Assembly: GCA_025464645.1 (NCBI GenBank) | Contig: JAODGF010000068.1 | Location: 1 to 23,354, forward strand | Reading direction: 5' to 3' | Length of the DNA: 23,354 nt | Source: Methanosarcinales archaeon | Lineage (GTDB): Archaea > Halobacteriota > Syntropharchaeia > Alkanophagales > Methanospirareceae | Shown: positions 6,537-14,705 of the stretch, piece by piece | Layout of the letters: each line of letters begins with the position of its first letter | Position numbering within the stretch: position 1 is the first letter of the stretch | Made by a program: the position numbers and the translations under genes | The notes under the pieces: model-generated | What the model was told of the DNA's origin: nothing | The model's database searches: none | The model's input: the letters and a program-made list of their open reading frames with translations, nothing else

Positions 6537-8237
6537 ATGTTCCTCGAATTAGAAAAAGAAGTTGAGCAAGTGTTGAAGAGAGCATTGGAAAAAGCTTCTT
6601 ATGAGTATAAGGAGTTGGAAGCAGGATTAGATTTAGAAGAGAGTGAGCACGCGGATATTGCATCCAGGGTTGCTTTCTCATTGGCTCGTGCTTACAAACA
6701 GCCACCGGAAATCGTCGCCACGGATATCGTAAACCACCTCGAGATACCTGCTGAATACACATTGATCTCAAATGCAGTTGCTGCCGGTCCTTATATCAAC
6801 TTCTATGTGAACGATCTCTTCTTGCGTAAGACCTTACGTAGGATAAAGGAGGGAATAGAGCCTGCAAAGAAGAAAGATAAGATTATAATCGAGCATACTT
6901 CTGCTAATCCTGATGGTCCTCTCCATATAGGGCATCTCAGAAACGCTATTATTGGTGATGTTCTGGTGCGAGTATTAAAGCGTGCAGGTTACGACGTGGA
7001 AACGCATTTCTATTTGAATGATATGGGAAGGCAGATAGGGGTAGTGGTATGGGGTGCGGAAAGAATCGCTTTAGCCGAGGATAAAAAAGCTGACCATGCC
7101 GTTGCTGACGTTTACATCGCTGCAAACAGGATGATAGAGGAGAATAATGCATTTTTGAAGGATGTGGAAGCATTGATGAGGAAATACGAGGCAGGAGATG
7201 AAGCAGTGGTGAAGAGATACGAAGCCGTGGTGAAGAAATGCCTTTCGGGAATCCAGGCATCCTTGCGACGGTTAAATATTCTGCATGATTTATTCGTTTG
7301 GGAAAGTGAATTTGTGAGAAGAGGTGCAGTGAAAGAAGTAATAGAAGAGTTAAAGCAAAAGGGGAAGATAAAATTCGACAGTTCTGGTTCTGCTCTTTTA
7401 CTGCAACTGGAGGGAATAGAAAAGGAATTGGTAATACAGAGGACAGATGGAACTTCGCTTTATACCGCGAGAGACCTCGCTTATCACAGATGGAAGAGCA
7501 ATAGATGTGACAGGGTGATAGATGTGTTTGGGAAAGACCACGAGTTGGTCTCACAGCAATTGGCGAAAGCGCTTCAAATATTGGGAGTGAAAGTGCCGGA
7601 ATTTGTTATCTTCGAGTTTGTCTCGCTGCCAACCGGTTCCTTATCCACCCGTGCTGGTAGATATATCTCCGCGGATGAGTTGATGGAAAAAATCGAGGAG
7701 AGGGCGTATAAAGAAGTGAAAAAGAGGAGGGAAGATTTGGATGAAGATAAGAAGCGCGAAATTGCAAGAAAAGTAGGAATAGGTGCATTGCGGTATGACA
7801 TGGTGAAAGTATCGCCAGATAAGCATATAGTGTTTGATTTCAAAGATGCACTCGATATAGAGAAGAAAGGCGCTCCGTTTATTCAATATTCGCATGCACG
7901 TGCTTGCAGCATATTAAGAGCTGCGGAGGAACAGGGTTTCTCCACGGTGGATTACGAGGCAGCTCTGCTCAAGGAGGATAGTGAAAAGGAGCTAATAATA
8001 AAGTTATCCAAGTTCTGGTATATTGTGGAGCGAGCATCTTCAGAGTTGAAGCCGCATCTGGTCGCTAAATACGCAAGAGAGCTCGCTGAACGTTTCAACT
8101 TGTTTTATAAGGATTGTCCGGTGCTAAATGCCGATGAGGAGCTAAGAAAAGCGAGGTTGGTTCTCGTGGAATGTGCAAAAATAGTTCTAAGTGATACCCT
8201 GGATGTGCTGGGCATAGAAGCACCGGAAGAGATGTAA
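6537..8237 (+). CDS. argS: arginyl-tRNA synthetase
   Basis: 566 residues from ATG 6537. A frame extended to GTG 6501 adds 12 residues that do not look like the family. The N-terminal add-1 domain (about 1-105) is followed by the class I catalytic core with EHTSANPDGPLHIGHLRNA (HIGH at 130-133 from ATG 6537). The KMSKS-equivalent loop reads LSTRAGRYIS, the reduced form common in ArgRS. FGKDHELVSQQL and the C-terminal DALR anticodon-binding domain (starting near QYSHARACSILRA) complete the enzyme. It charges tRNA-Arg. The gene follows ccdA after 75 bases. It ends 10 bases from the convergent mptD, with a run of eight T at its end. Confidence 0.96.
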   Translation: MFLELEKEVEQVLKRALEKASYEYKELEAGLDLEESEHADIASRVAFSLARAYKQPPEIVATDIVNHLEIPAEYTLISNAVAAGPYINFYVNDLFLRKTLRRIKEGIEPAKKKDKIIIEHTSANPDGPLHIGHLRNAIIGDVLVRVLKRAGYDVETHFYLNDMGRQIGVVVWGAERIALAEDKKADHAVADVYIAANRMIEENNAFLKDVEALMRKYEAGDEAVVKRYEAVVKKCLSGIQASLRRLNILHDLFVWESEFVRRGAVKEVIEELKQKGKIKFDSSGSALLLQLEGIEKELVIQRTDGTSLYTARDLAYHRWKSNRCDRVIDVFGKDHELVSQQLAKALQILGVKVPEFVIFEFVSLPTGSLSTRAGRYISADELMEKIEERAYKEVKKRREDLDEDKKREIARKVGIGALRYDMVKVSPDKHIVFDFKDALDIEKKGAPFIQYSHARACSILRAAEEQGFSTVDYEAALLKEDSEKELIIKLSKFWYIVERASSELKPHLVAKYARELAERFNLFYKDCPVLNADEELRKARLVLVECAKIVLSDTLDVLGIEAPEEM

Positions 8238-8240
8238 CGC

Positions 8241-8248
8241 TTTTTTTT
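8241..8248 (+). terminator. T-run terminator after argS
   Basis: Eight consecutive T directly after the argS stop, in a 10-base gap between convergent genes, as expected for archaeal oligo-T termination. No stem precedes it. Confidence 0.45.
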
Positions 8249-8619
8249 CAGAAGTTTGATACTTTTTCAACGCGCATCAGGGGATAATCCAGCTCCTCTT
8301 CGTATTTCACCCGTGCATGTACTTCCACGTTTTCATACAAGACAACCACTTTTACGTCCAGCATTTCGCCACTTAACTCACAATACTTGAATTTATTCTC
8401 GAGCTCGCACTTTCTCACCTTCTCTCTATCAATTCTCACTTCTACCGAGCTCACCCAGGGTTGAAGCGATACACTTCTTTCTATCGCCGCCTCTAATTTT
8501 TCTACTGTTTCTATGCTCACGGGCGTGCCTGTGAACTGATGGTATAGAGCACCTAATTTGATGCCGGCTTCGAATAATGCTTTGTCCCTATCCGATATTT
8601 CCTCTTTCTCATTTTGCAT
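8248..8619 (-). CDS. mptD: archaeal dihydroneopterin aldolase MptD (DUF372)
   Basis: 123 residues. The conserved FEAGIKLGALYHQFTGTPVS segment (16-35) identifies the DUF372 family, which converts 7,8-dihydroneopterin to 6-hydroxymethyl-dihydropterin plus glycolaldehyde in methanopterin (and folate-type) biosynthesis. From memory, the Methanocaldococcus jannaschii enzyme uses Glu25, His35 and Gln61; Glu17, His27 and Gln53 here keep that spacing. The gene lies three bases after purM on the same strand, so they are co-transcribed. Its presence implies use of tetrahydromethanopterin-type C1 carriers. Confidence 0.88.
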   Translation of the reverse strand: MQNEKEEISDRDKALFEAGIKLGALYHQFTGTPVSIETVEKLEAAIERSVSLQPWVSSVEVRIDREKVRKCELENKFKYCELSGEMLDVKVVVLYENVEVHARVKYEEELDYPLMRVEKVSNF

Positions 8620-8622
8620 TTA

Positions 8623-9606
8623 CTACAACACCTTCACATCCCCAACCTGTATCCCTTTCCCATGCTCCACGACTTCACCCACAATTTTGCCCCCGGTTAT
8701 CCGGATTGCTTCGCGTTCCTCATTTTCGGGGATTACAACAGTGAATCCCATCCCCATATTGAACGTCCTGTACATCTCTTCATCTGTTATATTACCGAGC
8801 TCTTGAATGAACTTGAATATGTCATTCGGCTGGAGAGGGTCGTATATATCAAAGCCGAAGCTGGTGATTCTTCGCAATTTTAAGAAGCCAGTGCCGGTTA
8901 TGTGTACGAGTCCATGCACTTCACACCGTTTCAAGAGCTCTAAAACCTCTGTATATATCCTCGTTGGCGTGAGCAACTCTTCTCCTATGCTTATCCCTGG
9001 CTTATATGGAAAGGGGGCATTATAACTCAGTTCTGCACCTTCTATTACTTTCCTCGCTAATGTTAACCCATTGCTATGTATCCCGGAACTTCTCATGCCC
9101 AGAACCAGGTCGCCTATTTCTATCTGCTCGCCCTGTATCACCTTATCTTTCCTCACATAGCCAACACAAGTTCCAGAAAGGTCTAAATCGTTTACCACTT
9201 CTGGTAGTAGCGCCGTTTCACCGCCCACGATGTAAACCTCAGCGATTCGCGCTCCTTCTTCCAAACCTTTACCTATTTCCGCGGCAACCCTCTCATCCGG
9301 CTTTTCGAGCGCAAGATAATCAACAAAAGCAATGGGTGTTGCTCCTACGCAGTAAACATCATTTACATTCATTGCAATGCAGTCTATACCGATGGTATCC
9401 CATTTGTTTAGCTCAGCAGCAATCAGGACTTTCGAGCCCACGCCGTCAGTGGAAATAGCGAGGAGATGTTGCGCATCAAAAGGGAGTTCTAAAAGACCAG
9501 AAAAACCTTTCAGCTCCTTTTTTCTACTTAACTCCGCAGATAGCGCTTTTACAACGCCCTGTTCTTTTTTTATATCTACCCCTGCTTTTGCGTATGTCCA
9601 TTGCAT
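8623..9606 (-). CDS. purM: phosphoribosylformylglycinamidine cyclo-ligase
   Basis: 327 residues, close to the family norm. It closes the imidazole ring of purines (FGAM to AIR, ATP-dependent). Conserved parts include LLAISTDGVGSKVLIA, the core GIDCIAMNVNDVYCVGATPIAFVDYLA, YIVGGETALLPE, GLGMRSSGIHSNGLTLAR-type sequence (here LVLGMRSSGIHSNGLTLAR) and the C-terminal MGMGFTVV. The ATG at 9606 is followed by MQWTYAKAGVDIKK, typical of PurM. mptD follows after three bases; both enzymes serve heterocycle or cofactor synthesis. It is divergent from pyrH, with an A/T-rich shared upstream region. Confidence 0.95.
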   Translation of the reverse strand: MQWTYAKAGVDIKKEQGVVKALSAELSRKKELKGFSGLLELPFDAQHLLAISTDGVGSKVLIAAELNKWDTIGIDCIAMNVNDVYCVGATPIAFVDYLALEKPDERVAAEIGKGLEEGARIAEVYIVGGETALLPEVVNDLDLSGTCVGYVRKDKVIQGEQIEIGDLVLGMRSSGIHSNGLTLARKVIEGAELSYNAPFPYKPGISIGEELLTPTRIYTEVLELLKRCEVHGLVHITGTGFLKLRRITSFGFDIYDPLQPNDIFKFIQELGNITDEEMYRTFNMGMGFTVVIPENEEREAIRITGGKIVGEVVEHGKGIQVGDVKVL

Positions 9607-9646
9607 AAAAAAGAGAAAGTAGTTTATGGTAAGTTAAAGTTTTTTA

Positions 9647-9660
9647 TCTATTAATAAATA
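9647..9660. promoter_or_regulatory. shared A/T-rich promoter region between purM and pyrH
   Basis: tctattaataaata lies in the 73-base divergent gap. On the plus strand it sits about 25 bases before the pyrH ATG, the right distance for a near-leaderless start. On the minus strand it is about 45 bases before purM. Weak evidence, by position and composition only. Confidence 0.35.
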
Positions 9661-9679
9661 AGCGTGAGAGCGAGAGATC

Positions 9680-10351
9680 ATGAAAGTAGTCATTTCAATA
9701 GGCGGCATTTTTTTTGAGGATGCCGAAAGCATAAAGAAAGTTGCGGAGGTCTTAGAGGCACTCGCGAAATCATACAATCTCTATATAGTTACCGGTGGTG
9801 GAGAAACAGCGCGAGAATGCATAAAAATAGCACGTAATTTGGGCGCGAACGAGGCGACATGTGATTATATAGGAATTGACCTGACGCGTGTAAACGCAAA
9901 ATTGCTTATTGCTGCTTTAAAAGATGTTGCGTATCCCGAACCTTTCTCTGATTATAAAGAAGTTGCAGAAGCGAAGGATGAAAAAGAAAACGCGAAAATA
10001 GCGGTGATGGGTGGCGTAAGTCCGGGTTATACCACCGATGCCGTGGCTGCGATTCTTGCTGAATATGTAAATGCCAACCTCCTCATAGATGTTACGTCGG
10101 TAGATGGTGTCTATGATGCAGACCCTCGCATATATCCAGACGCGAGGAAATACGATAGGCTCACGGCAAAGGAACTCGTAGCCCTCACTGCGAAGGAGGA
10201 ACTAAAAGCAGGATCGAGAATTGTTATAGACCCTGTTGCCGCGAAGATAATAGAGAGGAGCGGGATAAAGACCATCGTCATTAACGGCATCAATCCCCGT
10301 AATATTTTAGATGCCGTTCACGGGAAGCATCATGGTACGGAGATAACATAA
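9680..10351 (+). CDS. pyrH: archaeal-type UMP kinase
   Basis: 223 residues of the amino-acid-kinase fold, making UDP from UMP and ATP for pyrimidine nucleotide synthesis. The N-terminal MKVVISIGGIFFEDAE is the phosphate-binding strand and loop. IVTGGGETARECI (35-47), the region CDYIGIDLTRVNAKLL and the signature VTSVDGVYDADPR are all typical of archaeal UMP kinases, which are shorter than bacterial ones. A purine-rich gagagcgagaga precedes the ATG. It is divergent from purM. Confidence 0.94.
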   Translation: MKVVISIGGIFFEDAESIKKVAEVLEALAKSYNLYIVTGGGETARECIKIARNLGANEATCDYIGIDLTRVNAKLLIAALKDVAYPEPFSDYKEVAEAKDEKENAKIAVMGGVSPGYTTDAVAAILAEYVNANLLIDVTSVDGVYDADPRIYPDARKYDRLTAKELVALTAKEELKAGSRIVIDPVAAKIIERSGIKTIVINGINPRNILDAVHGKHHGTEIT

Positions 10352-10516
10352 ACATACTCAGTGAGAATTCGACTCTAACAGCCTTCTTATCTTGGAAAGC
10401 ATTTTTGGATTGATTCTTATCTATATTTATGAACAAAGAGGATGTATCGGGATCAACCAATGCTGAAGTACTGGCCATTTGACACTATTTTGTTCCGGGG
10501 TGACGTGGTTGGGGCT
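10352..10516. other. 165-base gap after pyrH without a clear gene
   Basis: Both flanking genes end here (pyrH from the left, the recombinase from the right). I see no tRNA, rRNA or strong terminator. A 17-codon frame (ATG 10430 to TGA 10483, MNKEDVSGSTNAEVLAI), with tatattta just upstream, is the only reading frame of note and is too short to trust. The position next to an integrase-type gene made me look for attachment-site repeats; none is obvious. Confidence 0.4.
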
Positions 10517-11092
10517 TTATCCTTCGTATATCTCCCTATATTTTTTCTCCACATCCTCGGTCGTCACATGCGTATATATCATCGTGGTCTTCAAGTCCGC
10601 ATGACCTGCGAGGTATTGTAGTCTGGCAATATCTATCCCCTTCCTCCATGAATGCGTAATAAAGAAATGTCGAAGAGAATGACAGGACACATTTTTATCT
10701 ACGCCTGCAAGCCGCGCATACTTCTTCGGCAACCGCTGGATTTGTCTATACGAGATGCTTCTGAAGACATAATCCTCTGATTTCATCTTTTCTGTATATC
10801 GCTTCAGCAGCACGATAGTGGCATCGTCAACAAGGACTTCTCTTCTCACATATTTTCGCTGTTTCAACGAATACACCCACAGCCTTTTGTTACGGAAGTC
10901 AATGTCCTTTTTCTGTATCCCATACATCCACGTCCCGCGCTCTCGTTTATAGACACCGTAAAGCTCGCCTATACGAATGCCTGTTCTTGCAAGCAGTCGC
11001 AATATTAGATAGTCCCTGTCTCTTATAATAGCGGCATCCAGGATTTTGTTCAGTTCTTCTTCGGTAATAGGATCAGGAGCTCTTTTTGGCAT
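10517..11092 (-). CDS. tyrosine recombinase, catalytic domain only (XerC/D-integrase family)
   Basis: 191 residues that correspond to the catalytic domain alone; the N-terminal core-binding (SAM-like) domain is absent. All catalytic residues are visible: Arg40 (TGIRIGEL), a beta-hairpin Lys near 78-80, His138 and Arg141 (HSLRH), His164 (AGHADLKTT) and the nucleophile Tyr173 (MIYTH). It should therefore be competent for strand cleavage, but would need help or an unusual mode for DNA recognition. It starts 10 bases after rpl32e on the same strand, an odd place for an integrase. It could be an archaeal Xer-like housekeeping recombinase or the remnant of an integrated element. Confidence 0.88.
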   Translation of the reverse strand: MPKRAPDPITEEELNKILDAAIIRDRDYLILRLLARTGIRIGELYGVYKRERGTWMYGIQKKDIDFRNKRLWVYSLKQRKYVRREVLVDDATIVLLKRYTEKMKSEDYVFRSISYRQIQRLPKKYARLAGVDKNVSCHSLRHFFITHSWRKGIDIARLQYLAGHADLKTTMIYTHVTTEDVEKKYREIYEG

Positions 11093-11102
11093 AAACTTCT
11101 CT

Positions 11103-11438
11103 TTAAAAAGGATATTTAGGATTAAGCACCCTTATACCCCGTGCTGCCGCTTCCTCTTCTATTTGCTCCCTCTTTCTCCTTCCCACAGAAGATGCTATCC
11201 GTACTGCCGTTGTCTTAGCAAGCTCATTCGTGTTGAAAACAAGCACTTCTCGCACTCCTGAAGGATGCAATCCTCTTTCTTCTTTCTTTCTCCTATACCC
11301 TGCTTTCACGCTTGCGCCTTTTGCCGCTATATGCTCCCTGAGCTTGTTATCATGCCCGCGAGGTCGCCTCCAGCTCTTGCTTAATTTCTTCTTTTTCCTC
11401 CATCCATATCGCTCAAATTTTGGTTTTTTCTTCGTCAT
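11103..11438 (-). CDS. rpl32e: ribosomal protein L32e
   Basis: 111 residues from ATG 11438 (MTKKKPKF); ATG 11447 adds MIK. The core is diagnostic for eL32: SWRRPRGHDNKLR, a KAGYRRKK-x-LHPSG segment, VLVFNTNEL, and the C-terminal AAARGIRVLNP. It binds 23S rRNA in the large subunit and is very basic at the N-terminus. In most archaea this gene lies inside the spc-type ribosomal cluster between rpl6 and rpl19e. Here it stands between serA (16 bases upstream) and a recombinase gene. Confidence 0.95.
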   Translation of the reverse strand: MTKKKPKFERYGWRKKKKLSKSWRRPRGHDNKLREHIAAKGASVKAGYRRKKEERGLHPSGVREVLVFNTNELAKTTAVRIASSVGRRKREQIEEEAAARGIRVLNPKYPF

Positions 11439-11454
11439 CTTTATCATTATATTA

Positions 11455-13083
11455 TCAAAGTCTCACAAGTTTCACATCAAATATATTCTTCACCTTTTTT
11501 ATCTCTTCCATTGTATCATCACTAACGCTCCCATCCACGTTAAGTACCATAACAGCTTCTCCACCCGTTTTCTCTCGCCCCACCTGCATCCCCGCTATGT
11601 TTATACCCTTGTCACCTAAAATCACGCAAACCGGTCCTATCACCCTTGGTTTATCTAAGAAGGAGCATATAAGCATATAGCCCGAAGGCGATGCATCTAC
11701 CCTATATCCATCTATTTTCACTATTCTTGGGTCGTCTTTTCCGAATAGAGTACCTGAAACGGTCTTTATCTCCTCCTTCTCTTCTAACCGTAAGCGCGTT
11801 GCAACGCTAATCAAAGAAGAGAAGTTTTCTATGTCCTCAGTCCTGCTTTCCGTGACCTTTATCCCGAATTTCTTCGCTATTGTCTCGGCATTCACATAAT
11901 TCACACCATCAGTAAACCAGGAAAGGAAGCTCTTTAGCATTGCTACGGTTATCAATCTTGTATTTTTCCCTATGCCTGCACCCGCAGCTCCTATTTCGCC
12001 CTCATAAGAGACGTTAAATTGCTCTATCCTACCCGATTTTGGTATGAGCTGTGCTAAGAGTCGCCCGAGTTTCTCCGCTAATACTAAATAAGGCTTCAGG
12101 GCACTCATTAACTCCTCCTGGACGTATATCATGTTCACGGCATTTCTTACAGGTTTGTTCTTTAACGCTTCCATAACTTCCTCTGCAATAACCACAGCAG
12201 CAGCCTTCTGAGCTTCCTCTGTTGACGCGCCCAGGTGGGGCGTAACAATCACTTCTTCCATCTCCAGCAATTCATTCTCCCCAGGTGGCTCGTGCTCAAA
12301 GACATCCAGAGCCGCTCCAGCCACTTTACCGCTCTTTAATGCATCCCTCAACGCACCTTCATCTATTATCCCTCCACGAGCACAATTGATCACACGAACA
12401 CCGTCTTTCATCAACCCGAACTCTTTCTCGCCTATCAGGTGGTGCGTATCCTTTGTCAGAGGTGTATGCAGCGAAATAAAATCAGCGGCAGAGAGGACCT
12501 CATTAAAGCTTGAAAGAGCAATTCCAAGCTCTCTTGCTCGCTCCGCAGATATAAAGGGGTCGTATGCAACAACCCTCATTCCGAGCCCTTTTGCCCTTTT
12601 TGCTACTTCGCTCCCCACTCTTCCCAGACCTATCACGCCCAATACCTTGTCATTTACTTCCACACCCATGTGTTTCTTTCTTTCCCATTTGCCCGATTTC
12701 AGCGAGATATTCGCAGTCGGTATTTTCCGCGATAAGCTGAGCAGCATTGCAATGGTGTGCTCCGCAGCCGAGATAGTATTTGCTTCTGGTGCATTTACCA
12801 CCATTATTCCTCTTTCCGTCGCTGTTTCCACATCTATGTTGTCCACACCGACACCTGCTCTGCCTATTACCTTTAGTTTACCCCTGCTCCCTGCTTCTAT
12901 TATCTCTTTTGTCACTTTCGTACCACTTCTCACGATTAATGCATCATAGCCCGCAATACGCTCCTTTAATTCTTCCTTGCTCAATTCTAATTCTATATCT
13001 ACTTCTGCAAACTCCCTCAGCTTTTTTATCCCTTCTTCTGAGATATGGTCAGTTACAAGTACCTTGCTTACTTTTCCCTTCAT
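11455..13083 (-). CDS. serA: D-3-phosphoglycerate dehydrogenase (long form with ACT domain)
   Basis: About 542 residues from ATG 13083; a TTG two codons upstream is possible. Residue numbers count from that TTG. It oxidises 3-phosphoglycerate, the first step of serine synthesis. The NAD-binding loop is GLGRVG (154-159), and the catalytic residues are Arg238 (NCARGG), Glu267 (VFEHEPP) and His285 (TPHLGAST). An intervening regulatory domain (about 320-465) and a C-terminal ACT domain (GPVCVILGDKGINIAGMQVG) follow, so serine feedback is plausible. tttaaaaa on the minus strand near 13109-13116 is a candidate TATA box with a very short leader. rpl32e follows after 16 bases. Confidence 0.95.
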   Translation of the reverse strand: MKGKVSKVLVTDHISEEGIKKLREFAEVDIELELSKEELKERIAGYDALIVRSGTKVTKEIIEAGSRGKLKVIGRAGVGVDNIDVETATERGIMVVNAPEANTISAAEHTIAMLLSLSRKIPTANISLKSGKWERKKHMGVEVNDKVLGVIGLGRVGSEVAKRAKGLGMRVVAYDPFISAERARELGIALSSFNEVLSAADFISLHTPLTKDTHHLIGEKEFGLMKDGVRVINCARGGIIDEGALRDALKSGKVAGAALDVFEHEPPGENELLEMEEVIVTPHLGASTEEAQKAAAVVIAEEVMEALKNKPVRNAVNMIYVQEELMSALKPYLVLAEKLGRLLAQLIPKSGRIEQFNVSYEGEIGAAGAGIGKNTRLITVAMLKSFLSWFTDGVNYVNAETIAKKFGIKVTESRTEDIENFSSLISVATRLRLEEKEEIKTVSGTLFGKDDPRIVKIDGYRVDASPSGYMLICSFLDKPRVIGPVCVILGDKGINIAGMQVGREKTGGEAVMVLNVDGSVSDDTMEEIKKVKNIFDVKLVRL

Positions 13084-13141
13084 CTGCAATTTCTCTCTCG
13101 CTTCCTTTTTAAACTTAGTAAAAATTTAGGGTTATTAAAAC

Positions 13142-14020
13142 TTAATCAACCTTCAACCCACCAAGAATCGCGATAAACAATGCCGCTGCTATTATATCTG
13201 CGGTAGAACCAGGGTTTATTCCTTCTCTTATCAGCTCCTCATCGAACTCTTCTACCTCTTTAAGCTCGTATCCCCTCCCCACAATCATCTTTGCCCTCTC
13301 CGTCACGTATTTGCTCTTTTCTCTTCCAAACTTCATTTTTACGAAAGTATCCTCTTCCTCAGAAAGAAATCTGAGATAAGCATGGGCTATGGCATCATTT
13401 ATGCACATCTCTCTGGCAAAATCACTTAGTAGTGGCGCATACCTGAAAGTTTTCTCAAACCCGCCTACTAATTCACGTGAAATCAAGTCATAAGATGCAG
13501 AAATTGTAAGTATCTGATACAGAGACAGCTTCTTCTCTGTTATCACGGTTAGCGAATTTTCATCCATCACGTCAAGTTCCGGCACATCTGTCCTCACTTT
13601 TACTTTTGCTCTTGGAAACGCACGATAAACTTCTACTGCATCATCCACGCTGGTGCTCAGCATGATTTCCTTTGCTTTTCGCTTTATCTCATCATAACCA
13701 GGGCTTTCGCAAGCTCCCGCAGCCATCGCCAAAGGCGTTAACAAAAGCAGTGCGCCAAAGTGCGTATTTCCTCCGCTTTGCCATTCCACGCTTTCTTCCA
13801 CTCCTCTCCTTATCAATTCACCCACACCGCCTCCTTTGCACCTTCCTCTCGCTGCCGCTTCTCTCAAAACCGGGTACACGGCAACCGAAGAAGCAAGAAA
13901 GTGCTCATAATGTGTATCTTTGAAGTCGTGTCTTCGACCTACGTTACCCGGCTTAGGATAAGCAGATACTTCGAGGAGCAAAGCCAATTGCGCACTTCTC
14001 GCAATATAGTCTTCGTTCAT
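13142..14020 (-). CDS. triphosphoribosyl-dephospho-CoA synthase family protein (CitG/MdcB-like)
   Basis: 292 residues. The PKPGNV motif (22-27) and GGNTHFGALLLLTPLA (83-98) are signatures of the family that makes the citrate lyase or malonate decarboxylase prosthetic-group precursor from ATP and dephospho-CoA. Archaea generally lack those enzymes, and no acyl-carrier gene is nearby, so the true substrate in this lineage is uncertain. It lies 73 bases downstream of the nikR homologue on the same strand. A candidate TATA (tttatatg read on the plus strand, 14062-14069) gives it a possible promoter of its own. Confidence 0.82.
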   Translation of the reverse strand: MNEDYIARSAQLALLLEVSAYPKPGNVGRRHDFKDTHYEHFLASSVAVYPVLREAAARGRCKGGGVGELIRRGVEESVEWQSGGNTHFGALLLLTPLAMAAGACESPGYDEIKRKAKEIMLSTSVDDAVEVYRAFPRAKVKVRTDVPELDVMDENSLTVITEKKLSLYQILTISASYDLISRELVGGFEKTFRYAPLLSDFAREMCINDAIAHAYLRFLSEEEDTFVKMKFGREKSKYVTERAKMIVGRGYELKEVEEFDEELIREGINPGSTADIIAAALFIAILGGLKVD

Positions 14021-14093
14021 TATTTTGGTTAGTTTTGAAAATGATTTGTTGAGTAATATTCTTTATATGAAGCGAAAATATAAAAAACTCCCT

Positions 14094-14528
14094 TCACCTC
14101 TTTCCTTCGTGGATTCGATTTAATGGGGTAACATTTAGCTTCACATGTTTCACCCCTCGCAGTGACATGATATGACCAGTTAATGCCCTCATCTCCTCGC
14201 CATCACCGCGCAAAATGATAACTTCAAGGTAGTTGTCAGAATCGAGGGGAATGCGGATCGAAGATTTTATAATGGCACTGTACCTTTGCTGTACATTTGC
14301 GATGGAGCCTGCCACACCTGTTATTTCGCGATCATATATAAGTGTTAGTGCCCCAACATGCTCTCCTTCAACCTCAGTCATCCATTCGTAATAGTTAATG
14401 TAGTGCCTCAAGGCATCCCTTACCCCTTCCGACCTGGATGCAAAGCCCCTTTCGAAAATAGTTTCGTCGAAACGACCGACTAAATCCGCACGAATGGATA
14501 CCCCGGTCCTAACCAGTTCCTTTTCCAT
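14094..14528 (-). CDS. NikR-family ribbon-helix-helix regulator lacking the nickel ligands
   Basis: 144 residues from ATG 14528 (MEKELVRTGVS, the usual NikR beginning); ATG 14543 adds five residues, and the numbers below use that longer form. The N-terminal ribbon-helix-helix (about 8-50) includes RTGVSIRADLVGRFDE and SRSEGVRDALRHYI. A C-terminal ACT-like NikR domain follows. Aligned to E. coli NikR without gaps (offset 10), the four nickel ligands His76, His87, His89 and Cys95 become Gln86, Arg97, Pro99 and Tyr105. It should still bind DNA, but cannot bind nickel at the known high-affinity site. Its effector is unknown. A palindrome overlapping its own TATA box suggests autoregulation. Confidence 0.85.
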   Translation of the reverse strand: MEKELVRTGVSIRADLVGRFDETIFERGFASRSEGVRDALRHYINYYEWMTEVEGEHVGALTLIYDREITGVAGSIANVQQRYSAIIKSSIRIPLDSDNYLEVIILRGDGEEMRALTGHIMSLRGVKHVKLNVTPLNRIHEGKR

Positions 14529-14601
14529 TGTGTTTCTGTGCATCTTTCCTTTAGGTAGGATACCCCCCCTTTATCCCCGCTCCGTGTTAGATGTTAATTT
14601 A

Positions 14602-14618
14602 ATATGTTTTAAACATAT
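14602..14618 (-). promoter_or_regulatory. palindrome over the nikR-homologue TATA box
   Basis: atatgttt and aaacatat form a perfect 8-bp inverted repeat around one base. On the minus strand the adjoining cttttatatg (14614-14623) is a TATA-like element, about 90 bases before the ATG at 14528. The overlap of a two-fold symmetric site with the TATA box is what a ribbon-helix-helix autorepressor would use. Binding is inferred. Confidence 0.5.
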
Positions 14619-14705
14619 AAAAGTTCTCTATAGTTTTTTTCTTTATCCTCATCCACAAGCCGTAAACCGATTGATACAAAGGTGAAATTCTTCATTCCTT
14701 TCTCG

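Noticed and set aside
6949..7554. A 201-codon minus-strand frame inside argS
   Set aside because: Antisense shadow of a confidently identified synthetase. The translation is rich in Leu, Ser, His and Pro with no domain.
10430..10483. 17-codon frame as a leader peptide
   Set aside because: No downstream gene on the same strand for it to regulate, and the length is compatible with chance.
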